From: Hahella sp050299855
Lineage (GTDB): Bacteria; Pseudomonadota; Gammaproteobacteria; Pseudomonadales; Oleiphilaceae
Direction of reading: 5' to 3'
Length of the DNA stretch: 64,000 nucleotides
Assembly (NCBI GenBank): GCA_050299855.1
Contig: JBNKWQ010000011.1
Span: 62,001-126,000 of the forward strand
The translations under genes were made by a program, and so were the position numbers. Within the stretch, counting starts at the first letter, position 1, and every line of letters starts with the position of its first letter. Positions 34,635-42,932 of the stretch are shown here, piece after piece. Under the pieces are notes generated by a model. The model made no database searches. It was not told the DNA's origin and saw only the letters and a program-made list of their open reading frames with translations.

Positions 34635-35612
34635 ATGAATGCTTCCGAATTGCACCAAGACGCTATCGTGATCGATGGCCTGATCATCGCCAAATGGAAT
34701 CGGGATCTTTTTGAAGACATGCACAAGGGCGGGTTAACCGCGGCCAACTGCACGGTGTCTGTATGGGAAGGGTTCCAAAATACCGTGAACAACATTGTTG
34801 AAATGAACCAGCTGATCGAAGAAAACAGCGATCTGCTGCTGAAAGTCCATCACACCAATGATATTCGCCGCGCCAAACAGGAAGGTAAAACCGGCATTAT
34901 ACTGGGCTTCCAGAATGCTCATGCCTATGAAGACAAAATCGGCTATGTACAGGTATTCAAGGATCTCGGTGTCGGTGTGGTACAGATGTGCTACAACACT
35001 CAGAACCTGATCGGGACCGGCTGCTATGAGCGCGATGGCGGATTATCAGACTTCGGCCGTGAAATCGTTGCCGAAATGAACCGCGTCGGTGTCATGTGTG
35101 ATCTGTCCCATGTTGGCGGCAAAACCTCGGAAGAAGTTATCCTCGAATCCAAAAAACCAGTGTGCTACTCCCACTGCCTGCCTGCTGGCCTGAAGGAACA
35201 TCCACGCAATAAGTCTGATGAAGAATTGAAGTTCATCGCCGATCACGGCGGCTTTATCGGTGTGACTATGTTTGCCCCGTTTTTGAAGAACGGCATCAAT
35301 TCCTCCATCGAAGACTATGTGGAAGCCATTGAATATATCGTCAATATCGCCGGGGAAGACCAGGTCGGTATCGGCACTGACTTCACCCAAGGCCACGATC
35401 AGCAGTTCTTCGAATGGCTGACTCACGATAAAGGCTATGCCCGTCGTCTGACCAACTTCGGCAAAATCATCAACCCCGAAGGTATCCGCACGGTGGGCGA
35501 GTTTCCGAATCTGACAGACGCTCTGCTTAGACGCGGGTTCTCTGAAACCGCCGTACGCAAAATCATGGGCGAAAACTGGGTGAGAGTTCTGGCGGATGTC
35601 TGGGGTGAGTAA
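34635..35612 (+). CDS. Membrane-dipeptidase family (M19) protein of the betaine locus
   Basis: 325 residues of the renal-dipeptidase fold, a binuclear zinc TIM barrel. Seen: GIILGFQNAHA (core strand), MCDLSHVGGKTSEEVILESKKPVCYSHC (metal His and second His), GIGTDFTQGHD (catalytic Asp) and the end FSETAVRKIMGENWVRVL. The usual zinc-binding start H-x-D is replaced by DGLIIAKWNRD. The same gene sits beside dgcA in Pseudomonas (PA5396 type), where its substrate is not established. No signal peptide, so cytoplasmic despite the family name. First gene of the dipeptidase-DUF5943-dgcAB-etfAB cluster. Confidence 0.88.
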   Translation: MNASELHQDAIVIDGLIIAKWNRDLFEDMHKGGLTAANCTVSVWEGFQNTVNNIVEMNQLIEENSDLLLKVHHTNDIRRAKQEGKTGIILGFQNAHAYEDKIGYVQVFKDLGVGVVQMCYNTQNLIGTGCYERDGGLSDFGREIVAEMNRVGVMCDLSHVGGKTSEEVILESKKPVCYSHCLPAGLKEHPRNKSDEELKFIADHGGFIGVTMFAPFLKNGINSSIEDYVEAIEYIVNIAGEDQVGIGTDFTQGHDQQFFEWLTHDKGYARRLTNFGKIINPEGIRTVGEFPNLTDALLRRGFSETAVRKIMGENWVRVLADVWGE

Positions 35613-35709
35613 TCCCCCCATCCTCAAAGCCAGCAGCCACTAATACCGATAAGCCGCTCGCGGCCCCGGAACTGAATCAACAGAACCAACAGAACAGGAA
35701 GGAAGCACC

Positions 35710-36246
35710 ATGGGATCTCACGCACCGCAAATGCCTATTAATGTCGACGACGACACCGGTGTCTGGACCACAGATGCCCTGCCCATGCTTTATGTGCCAC
35801 GCCACTTTTTCGTCAATAACCATATGGCCATTGAAGAAGAACTGGGGCCGGAACGTTACGCCGAAATTCTCTACAAAGCCGGGTACAAGTCCGCTTACTA
35901 CTGGTGCGAGAAAGAAGCCGAAGCCCATGGTATTGCCGGTGCGGCGGTTTTTGAACACTACATGAAACGTCTGTCGCAACGCGGTTGGGGTCTGTTCAGC
36001 ATCGAACAACTGGATATCAAAGACGGCTATGCCAGGGTTCGCCTGGATCACTCGGCCTTCGTCTATCAGTACGGCAAGGTCAACCGCAAAGTCGATTATA
36101 TGTTCACCGGCTGGTTTGCCGGTGCTATGGACCAGATAGCTTCAGCGCTGGGCCATGAAGTAAAAACCCAAGCGGTTCAGCTGCAAAGCGCGGCAGAAGA
36201 CGGCATCGAATTTGGTTTGTTTGAGGTTACGCCCAAGGCGGAATAA
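35710..36246 (+). CDS. DUF5943 protein of the dimethylglycine locus
   Basis: 178 residues, matches the hypothetical gene found between the dipeptidase and dgcA in Pseudomonas (PA5397 type). N-terminal ligand-like strand (DDTGVWTTDALPMLYVPRHFFVNNHMAIEEELG), central helices (AEILYKAGYKSAYYWCEKEAEAHG), then a C-terminal part with V4R-like look (VRLDHSAFVYQYGKVNRKVDYMFTGWFAGAMDQIASALG...VQLQSAAEDGIEFGLFEV). V4R domains bind small hydrophobic ligands or metal, but binding here is not shown. A GGAAGGA ribosome site lies 7 bases before ATG. A hairpin and REP-like element separate it from dgcA. Confidence 0.78.
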   Translation: MGSHAPQMPINVDDDTGVWTTDALPMLYVPRHFFVNNHMAIEEELGPERYAEILYKAGYKSAYYWCEKEAEAHGIAGAAVFEHYMKRLSQRGWGLFSIEQLDIKDGYARVRLDHSAFVYQYGKVNRKVDYMFTGWFAGAMDQIASALGHEVKTQAVQLQSAAEDGIEFGLFEVTPKAE

Positions 36247-36276
36247 GCTCTGATAGCGCCTCCTATTTAACCTTAA

Positions 36277-36372
36277 GGGCGGACCTGTGTGTCCGCCCGG
36301 ATTCTCAGGCCAACTCTGCCCATGTAACAAGATCTATTATGAGCAAGCGCGGGCAAGCAGGTCCGCTCCTAC
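36277..36372. repeat. Hairpin plus REP-like element before dgcA
   Basis: GGGCGGAC-ctgtgt-GTCCGCCC (36277-36298), then on the minus strand TAGGAGCGGACCTGCTTGCC..GCGC (36372-36341), which resembles the Pseudomonas REP sequence TAGGAGCGGGCTTGCCCGCG. Both share GCGGACCTG. It is likely a small REP cluster between two genes of the operon. Confidence 0.5.
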
Positions 36373-36447
36373 AAATGATAAATAACCAGTCATCTGTTGT
36401 TCGTCAGACAGGTTAGATTTAAACACCTACAAGAGATGGGGTACGCC

Positions 36448-38511
36448 ATGTCCCAATTTGAAGCACTTTTCCAACCCTTGAACATCAACAAACTGACCAT
36501 TCGTAATCGTATTGTCAGTACTGCTCACGCTGAGGTTTATGCCACTGACGGTGGCATGACCACCGAGCGCTACGTGAAATACTACGAAGAGAAATCCAAG
36601 GGTGGTTGTGGCCTCTGTATCTGTGGCGGCTCCAGCGTGGTGTCCATCGACAGCCCGCAAAGCTGGTGGAGCTCAGTCAACCTTTCCACCGATCGTATCA
36701 TTCCCCATTTTCAGAATCTGGCCGATGCTGTGCACAAGCATGGCGGCAAAATCATGATTCAGATTACCCACATGGGACGACGCTCACGCTGGGACGGCGA
36801 GAACTGGCCAAATCTGATGTCTCCTTCCGGCATCCGCGAACCCGTGCACCGTGCTACCTGTAAAACCATTGAGGAAGAAGAAATCTGGCGAGTGATCGGC
36901 GATTACGCCAAGGCAGCGGGACGTGCCAAAGCCGGCGGTCTGGACGGCGTTGAGCTGTCTGCTGTGCACCAGCACATGATCGACCAGTTCTGGTCTCCTC
37001 GAGTAAATAAACGGACCGACGAATGGGGTGGCACTTTCGAGGGCCGCATGCGGTTCGGGATGGAAGTCCTGAAAGCCGTGCGGGAAGAAGTCGGCCCGGA
37101 TTTCGTTGTCGGCTTGCGCATCTGTGGCGACGAATTCCACCCTGATGGCCTTACCCATGACGATATGAAGCAGATTGCCAAATATTACAACGACACCGGC
37201 CTGGTGGATTTCTTCGGTGTGGTTGGTTCCGGGTGTGACACTCACAACACTCTGGCCAATGTGATTCCCAACATGACCTATCCGCCGGAGCCATTCCTGC
37301 ACTTGGCTGCGGGTATCAAGGAAGTCGTGGACGTGCCGGTGATTCACGCCCAGAACATTAAAGACCCGAATCAGGCGCAGCGAATTCTGGAAGCCGGTTA
37401 CGTCGATTTTGTCGGCATGACCCGTGCCCATATCGCCGATCCGCATATCATCGCAAAAATCAAAATGGGCCAGGTGGATCAGATCCGCCAGTGTGTCGGA
37501 GCCAACTATTGCATTGACCGTCAATACCAGGGCCTGGACGTACTTTGTATTCAGAACGCCGCAACCTCCCGCGAGTACATGGGAATGCCGCATATCATTG
37601 AAAAAACCACCGGCCCCAAACGTAAAGTGCTGGTCATTGGTGGTGGCCCAGGCGGGATGGAAGCAGCACGCGTTTCTGCTGAACGCGGCCATGAAGTGAT
37701 TCTGGCAGAAAAGGCAGAAGAGCTCGGCGGACAGATCACCATTGCATCCAAAGCGCCACAACGTGACCAGATAGCCGGGATTACCCGCTGGTACGCGCTG
37801 GAACTGGCACGCCTGGGTGTGGAAATTCGCTATGGTACAGATGCCAACGCGGACTTCATCCGCGATATCCGTCCGGACATCTGCATTCTCGCGACCGGCG
37901 GCACACCGTTCCTCAGCCAGAATCCCGAATGGGGTGCTGACGAAGGCTTGGTGGTGTCCTCCTGGGACATTCTCAACGGCACTGTCGAGCCCGGCAAAAA
38001 CGTTCTGATTTATGACACCATCTGCGAATTTTCCGGCATGTCCGCTGCCGATTATCTGGCGTCGAAAGAGTGCCTGGTGGAACTGGTCACCGATGATATC
38101 AAACCCGGTGTCGGCATCGGCGGCACAACCTTCCCCACCTACTACCGCAGCCTGTATGAGAAAGAAGTCATCATGACCTCTGACGTCATGCTCGAAAAAG
38201 TGTATCGGGAAGGCGACAAACTGGTGGCAGTACTGGAAAACGAATACACCGGCCAGAAAGAAGAGCGGGTGGTGGATCAGGTGGTCATTGAAAACGGCAC
38301 CCAACCCAACGAAGCCCTCTACTACGAGTTGAAGGCAGAGTCCTGCAATAAAGGCCAGATCGATGTTGAAGCGCTGTTCGACAACAAGCCTCAGCCGGTT
38401 TTGGCTGAATCAGGCAACGGCATGATTCTCTGGCGTTTGGGGGACTGTGTATCACAGCGCAACACCCACGCGGCCATTTACGATGCCCTGCGTCTGTGCA
38501 AAGACCTTTAA
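36448..38511 (+). CDS. dgcA: Dimethylglycine demethylase subunit DgcA
   Basis: 687 residues. Trimethylamine-dehydrogenase-like layout: N-terminal FMN TIM barrel (FEALFQPLNINKLTIRNRIVSTAHAEVYATDGG; WSPRVNKRTDEWGGTFEGRMRF), an Fe-S loop, and a C-terminal NAD/FAD Rossmann region (VLVIGGGPGGMEAARVSAERGHEVILAEK). It takes the methyl group from dimethylglycine, giving sarcosine and formaldehyde, with DgcB and the ETF as electron route. The Fe-S loop reads QCVGANYCIDRQYQGLDVLC: the second Cys of the usual C-x2-C-x2-C is Ala. The start at 36448 matches the family length; the frame opens upstream at 36397. Confidence 0.94.
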   Translation: MSQFEALFQPLNINKLTIRNRIVSTAHAEVYATDGGMTTERYVKYYEEKSKGGCGLCICGGSSVVSIDSPQSWWSSVNLSTDRIIPHFQNLADAVHKHGGKIMIQITHMGRRSRWDGENWPNLMSPSGIREPVHRATCKTIEEEEIWRVIGDYAKAAGRAKAGGLDGVELSAVHQHMIDQFWSPRVNKRTDEWGGTFEGRMRFGMEVLKAVREEVGPDFVVGLRICGDEFHPDGLTHDDMKQIAKYYNDTGLVDFFGVVGSGCDTHNTLANVIPNMTYPPEPFLHLAAGIKEVVDVPVIHAQNIKDPNQAQRILEAGYVDFVGMTRAHIADPHIIAKIKMGQVDQIRQCVGANYCIDRQYQGLDVLCIQNAATSREYMGMPHIIEKTTGPKRKVLVIGGGPGGMEAARVSAERGHEVILAEKAEELGGQITIASKAPQRDQIAGITRWYALELARLGVEIRYGTDANADFIRDIRPDICILATGGTPFLSQNPEWGADEGLVVSSWDILNGTVEPGKNVLIYDTICEFSGMSAADYLASKECLVELVTDDIKPGVGIGGTTFPTYYRSLYEKEVIMTSDVMLEKVYREGDKLVAVLENEYTGQKEERVVDQVVIENGTQPNEALYYELKAESCNKGQIDVEALFDNKPQPVLAESGNGMILWRLGDCVSQRNTHAAIYDALRLCKDL

Positions 38512-38541
38512 CCTGATAATTCTGATGGGAAGTGGTGAAAC

Positions 38542-40440
38542 ATGATCCTGGATTGGTTACTCCCCTTACTACTGGCAGTCGCCCTGGGCCTGATGGCTTT
38601 GGGCGCATTGCGCCGGATCAGTTACTGGCGTGCCGGCCAGGCCTCGCCGGTGAATGTCATCGGTGGACTCATGGCAATGCCCCGTCGTTATCTGGTGGAT
38701 CTTCACCATGTGGTGGCACGGGACAAGTACATGTCCAACACCCACGTGGCAACGGCAGGCGGATTTGTGCTGTCGATGGCGCTGATCATTCTGGTCCACC
38801 TGTTTGGCCTGGAAAGCCGAATTCTGGCGTGGGCGCTGTTACTGTCGACCACCCTGATGTTCGTCGGTGCTCTCTTTGTCTTCATGCGTCGTCGCAATCC
38901 CCCCCAACGGCTTTCCAAAGGTCCCTGGATGCGACTGCCCAAGAGCCTGCTAGTGTTCGCAGTGACTTTCTTTATAGTCACTCTTCCGGCTTCTGGTATT
39001 TTGCCGGAGAACTTTGGCGGCTGGGTGCTGGCGGTAATTCTGGCACTGGGCATTGCTTATGGTTTGGGTGAAATGCTGTTCGGCATGACCTGGGGCGGCC
39101 CGATGAAACACGCCTTTGCCGGTGCCTTACACCTAGCCTTTCACCGTCGTCCTGAGCGTTTTGATGGCGGTCGTTCTACCGACCTGAAGCCAGTAGAACT
39201 GAGTGCAGATTCCCTGGGCGTTGCCAAGCCGATTGATTTTACCTGGAACCAGTTACTCGGTTTTGATGCCTGTGTGCAGTGCGGACGCTGCGAAGCGGTG
39301 TGCCCTGCATTTGCAGCAGGCCAGCCGCTAAATCCGAAAAAACTGATTCAGGATATGGTAGTGGGCCTGGCTGGTGGCACCGATGCCAAATACGCCGGTA
39401 GCGCCTATCCGGGATCGGAAGTTGGCAAAGCATCTGGCGGTCCCGAGAAAATCATCACCGAAGGCCTGCTGAGTACTGAAACGCTATGGTCCTGCACCAC
39501 TTGCAGGGCTTGCGTGGAAGAGTGCCCGATGATGATTGAGCACGTGGATGCCATTGTGGATATGCGTCGTTTCCTGACCCTGGAAAAAGGTGAGACACCG
39601 AATAAAGGCGCTGAAGTTCTGGAAAATCTGATTGCTACCGATAACCCCGGTGGCTTCGATCCCGGCAGCCGCATGAACTGGGCCGCCGATCAAAACCTGC
39701 CTGTGATGGCCGAGGTTAAAGAAGCGGAGGTGTTGTTCTGGGTGAGTGACGGTGCCTTCGATATGCGCAGCCAGCGTATTCTCAAGGCCTTTGTAAAAGT
39801 TCTGAAAGCAGCCAAGGTCAACTTTGCTGTATTGGGTGACGAGGAGCGTGACTCCGGTGATGTCGCACGTCGCCTGGGCGATGACGCGACCTTTCAAACC
39901 CTGGCTAAACATAATATTGCCGTATTGAAGCAGTACAGCTTCAGCAAAATCGTTACCACCGATCCTCATGCTTTCCACGTTCTGAAAAACGAGTACGGCG
40001 ACTTCGGTGGCAATTATGAGGTTTATCATCACACCACCTTCATCAACGAATTGGTCAAACAGGGCAAATTGCACCTGGATCAGTTCAAAGGCGGCAATGT
40101 GACTTATCACGACCCCTGTTACCTGGGTCGCTATAACGGTGAATATGATTCTCCACGCAGCCTGCTGGCTGCTCTGGGTATCGAAATCCAGGAAATGGAA
40201 CGCTCAGGCTACCGCTCCCGCTGTTGTGGCGGTGGCGGTGGTGCACCCATCACAGACATTCCCGGTGAACGCCGTATCGCGGATATGCGTATGGAAGATG
40301 CCAGGGCCGTCGGCGCTGAAGTGGTGGCAGTGGGTTGCCAACAATGCACGGCGATGCTGGAAGGAGTGGTGGAACCACGGCCGGAAATCAAGGACATCGC
40401 CGAGCTGGTATCGGAAGTTCTGATCGAGGAGGTGCTCTGA
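38542..40440 (+). CDS. dgcB: Dimethylglycine demethylase iron-sulfur subunit DgcB
   Basis: 632 residues. N-terminal membrane part with about five helices (LLPLLLAVALGLMALGAL; FVLSMALIILVHLFGL; LAWALLLSTTLMFVGALFVFM; LLVFAVTFFIVTLPASGIL; AVILALGIAYGLGEMLF), the DUF3483 region. Then two [4Fe-4S] sites (CVQCGRCEAVCP and CTTCRACVEECP) and a C-terminal HdrB-like CCG domain (YHDPCYLGRYNG ... RSRCCGGGGG). It probably anchors DgcA and passes electrons to EtfAB at the membrane. The stop overlaps the etfA start (TGATG). Confidence 0.93.
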   Translation: MILDWLLPLLLAVALGLMALGALRRISYWRAGQASPVNVIGGLMAMPRRYLVDLHHVVARDKYMSNTHVATAGGFVLSMALIILVHLFGLESRILAWALLLSTTLMFVGALFVFMRRRNPPQRLSKGPWMRLPKSLLVFAVTFFIVTLPASGILPENFGGWVLAVILALGIAYGLGEMLFGMTWGGPMKHAFAGALHLAFHRRPERFDGGRSTDLKPVELSADSLGVAKPIDFTWNQLLGFDACVQCGRCEAVCPAFAAGQPLNPKKLIQDMVVGLAGGTDAKYAGSAYPGSEVGKASGGPEKIITEGLLSTETLWSCTTCRACVEECPMMIEHVDAIVDMRRFLTLEKGETPNKGAEVLENLIATDNPGGFDPGSRMNWAADQNLPVMAEVKEAEVLFWVSDGAFDMRSQRILKAFVKVLKAAKVNFAVLGDEERDSGDVARRLGDDATFQTLAKHNIAVLKQYSFSKIVTTDPHAFHVLKNEYGDFGGNYEVYHHTTFINELVKQGKLHLDQFKGGNVTYHDPCYLGRYNGEYDSPRSLLAALGIEIQEMERSGYRSRCCGGGGGAPITDIPGERRIADMRMEDARAVGAEVVAVGCQQCTAMLEGVVEPRPEIKDIAELVSEVLIEEVL

Positions 40441-41756
40441 TGGCGGAGATTATTCGTCGCGATCCGCGTCTGGAACGCATTGCACGCAATCGCCTGCATC
40501 CGTTGCATCAAAGTCTGTGCGGCGCTGTCCAGGAGGTTCGTGGACCTACGGGAATATTGCGCAAAGATCCAAGGGCGGCAGGTTTTATCGGCCCCAACGG
40601 TATCAAGCGTATTGACCGGTCTGCGGCGTCCGGCCCTGTTGCCGGCATGCGGGGGCAACGTATCGGTGGAGCTAAAGCAGACACAGTGAGTGAGCTGCCT
40701 CTACATCAAATTCCGAATCCGGACTTCCTTGTGGCTGCAGTATTGGATCTGTCCGGCGGCCGCCTCAGCAGCCACGACAAAGATGTCCTGGGGCAGGCGC
40801 GCTTGTTGGCTCAGGAATCCGGTGCCGTTGTCGGTATCGTATTCGGAGACATTAAAGAAACCGCTTTCGACAAAGCTGGTGTCGACAGACTGATTCATAT
40901 CGACAACATCGATGGAGCAACGCTTCAGGGATATTGTCCTGAGCTGAAACTGGCGGCACTTGAAGCCGTCGAGACTCAGCTCGCACCACGTCATTGGTTG
41001 TTTCCTGACAGCGTTCAGGGCGGAGCTGAACTGGGTCGTCGATTTGCTGCGCGCCTTGGCGAACGCCCCGCCGCTCAGGCCTGGCAGGTAGATACATCCA
41101 ATACCATTTGCCGTGGTGGCAGTGACCGCATCGACATAGCCCGCCAGACGCCACGTGTTCTTTTACTGGCCGAAGAGTGCGCCTTGCCGGTGGATGAGAC
41201 CCGTCATGAAGCGCTGCCGATAAGTATTGAGTTTGCCCCGTTAAAGACGCCATTGATCGAAGATCTGGGGCCGGTCAATGTCGACCCCAGCCAGATTCCT
41301 CTGGCAGAAGCGGAATTTATTCTCGCAGCCGGCAATGGTGTCAGAGACTGGGATCAGTTTCACGACGTGGCGGCAATGCTGGGAGCGACAGAGGGTGCCA
41401 GTCGGGTCGCTGTGGATGATGGCTTTATGCCTCGCTTCCGCCAAGTCGGTGCGACCGGTACCTGGGTAACGGCAAGGGTGTATGTGGCTGTCGGTATTTC
41501 CGGTGCCATCCAGCATCTGCAGGGCATTGGCCAATGTGAAAAAGTGGTGGCGATCAACCTGGATGCAGGCTGCGACATGGTCAAACGGGCAGACCTCAGT
41601 GTAATCGGATCCAGCCAGGAGATTCTTGCAGAGCTGCGGGCATTGATAGCTTCCCGTCAGGGAGATACCAGCGCAACTGAAAACGCCGATGCAACCTCTG
41701 GGTCAAATCAATCTGCCAAAGAGGGCACTACAGGAGTACAACGTCGTGTCGCCTAA
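40440..41756 (+). CDS. etfA: Electron transfer flavoprotein alpha subunit (dgc-linked)
   Basis: 438 residues from the ATG inside the TGATG overlap with dgcB. N-terminal extension of about 80 basic residues (AEIIRRDPRLERIARNRLHPLHQSL...) precedes the ETF domain (FLVAAVLDLSGGRLSSHDKDVLGQARLLAQESGAVVGIVFGD), and the C-terminal FAD domain shows GATGTWVTARVYVAVGISGAIQHLQGI...VVAINLDAGCDMVKRADLSVIG. It accepts electrons from dimethylglycine oxidation and hands them to the quinone pool. The C-terminal loop NLDAGCDM differs from the common NKDPEAPIF, suggesting a dedicated ETF. Overlaps etfB by 11 bases. Confidence 0.9.
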   Translation: MAEIIRRDPRLERIARNRLHPLHQSLCGAVQEVRGPTGILRKDPRAAGFIGPNGIKRIDRSAASGPVAGMRGQRIGGAKADTVSELPLHQIPNPDFLVAAVLDLSGGRLSSHDKDVLGQARLLAQESGAVVGIVFGDIKETAFDKAGVDRLIHIDNIDGATLQGYCPELKLAALEAVETQLAPRHWLFPDSVQGGAELGRRFAARLGERPAAQAWQVDTSNTICRGGSDRIDIARQTPRVLLLAEECALPVDETRHEALPISIEFAPLKTPLIEDLGPVNVDPSQIPLAEAEFILAAGNGVRDWDQFHDVAAMLGATEGASRVAVDDGFMPRFRQVGATGTWVTARVYVAVGISGAIQHLQGIGQCEKVVAINLDAGCDMVKRADLSVIGSSQEILAELRALIASRQGDTSATENADATSGSNQSAKEGTTGVQRRVA

Positions 41757-42558
41757 AACTGATTCAACCACAGTTGTGCCAAATGCTGTACCAAAGCTTG
41801 CCGTACTTGTGTCGGTAGGCCAGCATCCGAAATCAGGCCGCACCCGCCGCGCCGATCAGGATGCCCGTGCCGTGGAATTGGGTATGAGAATGTCTGATCA
41901 GCAGGGGCTGCGCCTGATTCACGCCGGAGACAAACAGGAACCCGCTCTGCGCCAATATCTTGGCATGGGCTTAAAGTCTATGGTGGTGTTGAATCAGCAA
42001 CAGGACTCCGATGTGGTTCCTGCCCTGGTGAAACACTTCAACAGCACCGCCACTGATATTATTCTCACCGGTGTGAAAGCCGAAACCGGCGAAGCTTCGG
42101 GGATGGTGCCCTACTTGCTGGCTGAACAGTTGGGCTGGCCGATTATTCCACGCATTGCCGATATCATTCGTATCGACGGACAGGAAGCGGAAGTTTTGCA
42201 AGCACTGCCCAGAGGTCAAAGGCGTGCCCTCAAAGTACGTTTACCTTTTATCGCCAGTGTAGACAACGCCGCCACTGCCGCCCGGCAATACGCCTTCGGC
42301 CCCGGCCAGCGAGGAGACCTTTACGGAGCTAATGCAGAAAATACACCCGACAAAACCAGGGTTGAGTGGAGCGAATCGCCAGCGCGCAAACGGGCGAAAC
42401 GCCTGAATATCGTCAAAGCCAAATCGGCCTCAGACCGCTTCAAGGCAGCCACAGCCAAACCCCAGGGCAGTGGTGGCCAAGTCTTGAAAGACGAAACAGC
42501 AAAAGAAAAAGCGCAAGCCATTCTTGACCTGATGCTGGCTGAGGGCGTAATCCGTTGA
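41746..42558 (+). CDS. etfB: Electron transfer flavoprotein beta subunit (dgc-linked)
   Basis: 270 residues from GTG 41746, which has AGGAG nine bases upstream; the frame also opens at ATG 41689 inside etfA without a ribosome site. ETF beta core: LAVLVSVGQHPKSGRTRRADQDARAVELGMRM, TDIILTGVKAETGEASGMVPYLLAEQLGWPIIPRI (AMP-binding and FAD contacts). C-terminal tail of about 80 residues (NTPDKTRVEWSESPARKRAKRLNIVK...) contains the recognition helix region. The N-terminal segment is short on the usual VKRVVDYN motif. It is the last gene before a strong terminator. Confidence 0.88.
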   Translation: MSPKTDSTTVVPNAVPKLAVLVSVGQHPKSGRTRRADQDARAVELGMRMSDQQGLRLIHAGDKQEPALRQYLGMGLKSMVVLNQQQDSDVVPALVKHFNSTATDIILTGVKAETGEASGMVPYLLAEQLGWPIIPRIADIIRIDGQEAEVLQALPRGQRRALKVRLPFIASVDNAATAARQYAFGPGQRGDLYGANAENTPDKTRVEWSESPARKRAKRLNIVKAKSASDRFKAATAKPQGSGGQVLKDETAKEKAQAILDLMLAEGVIR

Positions 42559-42692
42559 TAGGTGAATACTTGCCCTAATACCAGCACAAGGTACCTCTGC
42601 CCAGTTTTATTGATAGTTAGATTTAATGATAGCCATATCTAACGACAGTCAGCTTTACTGAGATTGAGGTCCATCGCCTCAAGTCCCTCGTT

Positions 42693-42718
42693 GCCGGAGC
42701 TTGCTCCGGCTTTTTTTT
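42693..42718 (+). terminator. Terminator of the dipeptidase-dgc-etf operon
   Basis: GCCGGAG-cttg-CTCCGGC followed by eight T. Clean rho-independent terminator. Confidence 0.93.
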
Positions 42719-42792
42719 ATTTCCCATAGGGGGAAACCGAAAATAATTCACCCGCTCCTCCTGACGTTTACAGACAGAAAATCATAACGAAA

Positions 42793-42804
42793 TGTCGCAG
42801 TTGG
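42793..42804. promoter_or_regulatory. TGTCG-N4-TGG motif upstream of the BCCT gene
   Basis: TGTCGCAGTTGG, 140 bases before the BCCT start, same spacing as the copies at 32387, 34532 (TGCCG) and 61856. It is a candidate activator site shared by the betaine regulon. Confidence 0.5.
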
Positions 42805-42932
42805 AGAAACGCCTGGTTGGCAACTACCTGATACTGATTTCGGGCTAACCCATGAGAAATATGGAGTAGTCTCTAGGGTCACCTGACTCTTCATCTTCCC
42901 CCCCCAAACAATAACGATATGAGGAATATTCG

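Noticed and set aside
36784..38304. Long 506-residue open frame antisense to dgcA
   Set aside because: Shadow of a real GC-rich gene; no family match, no ribosome site.
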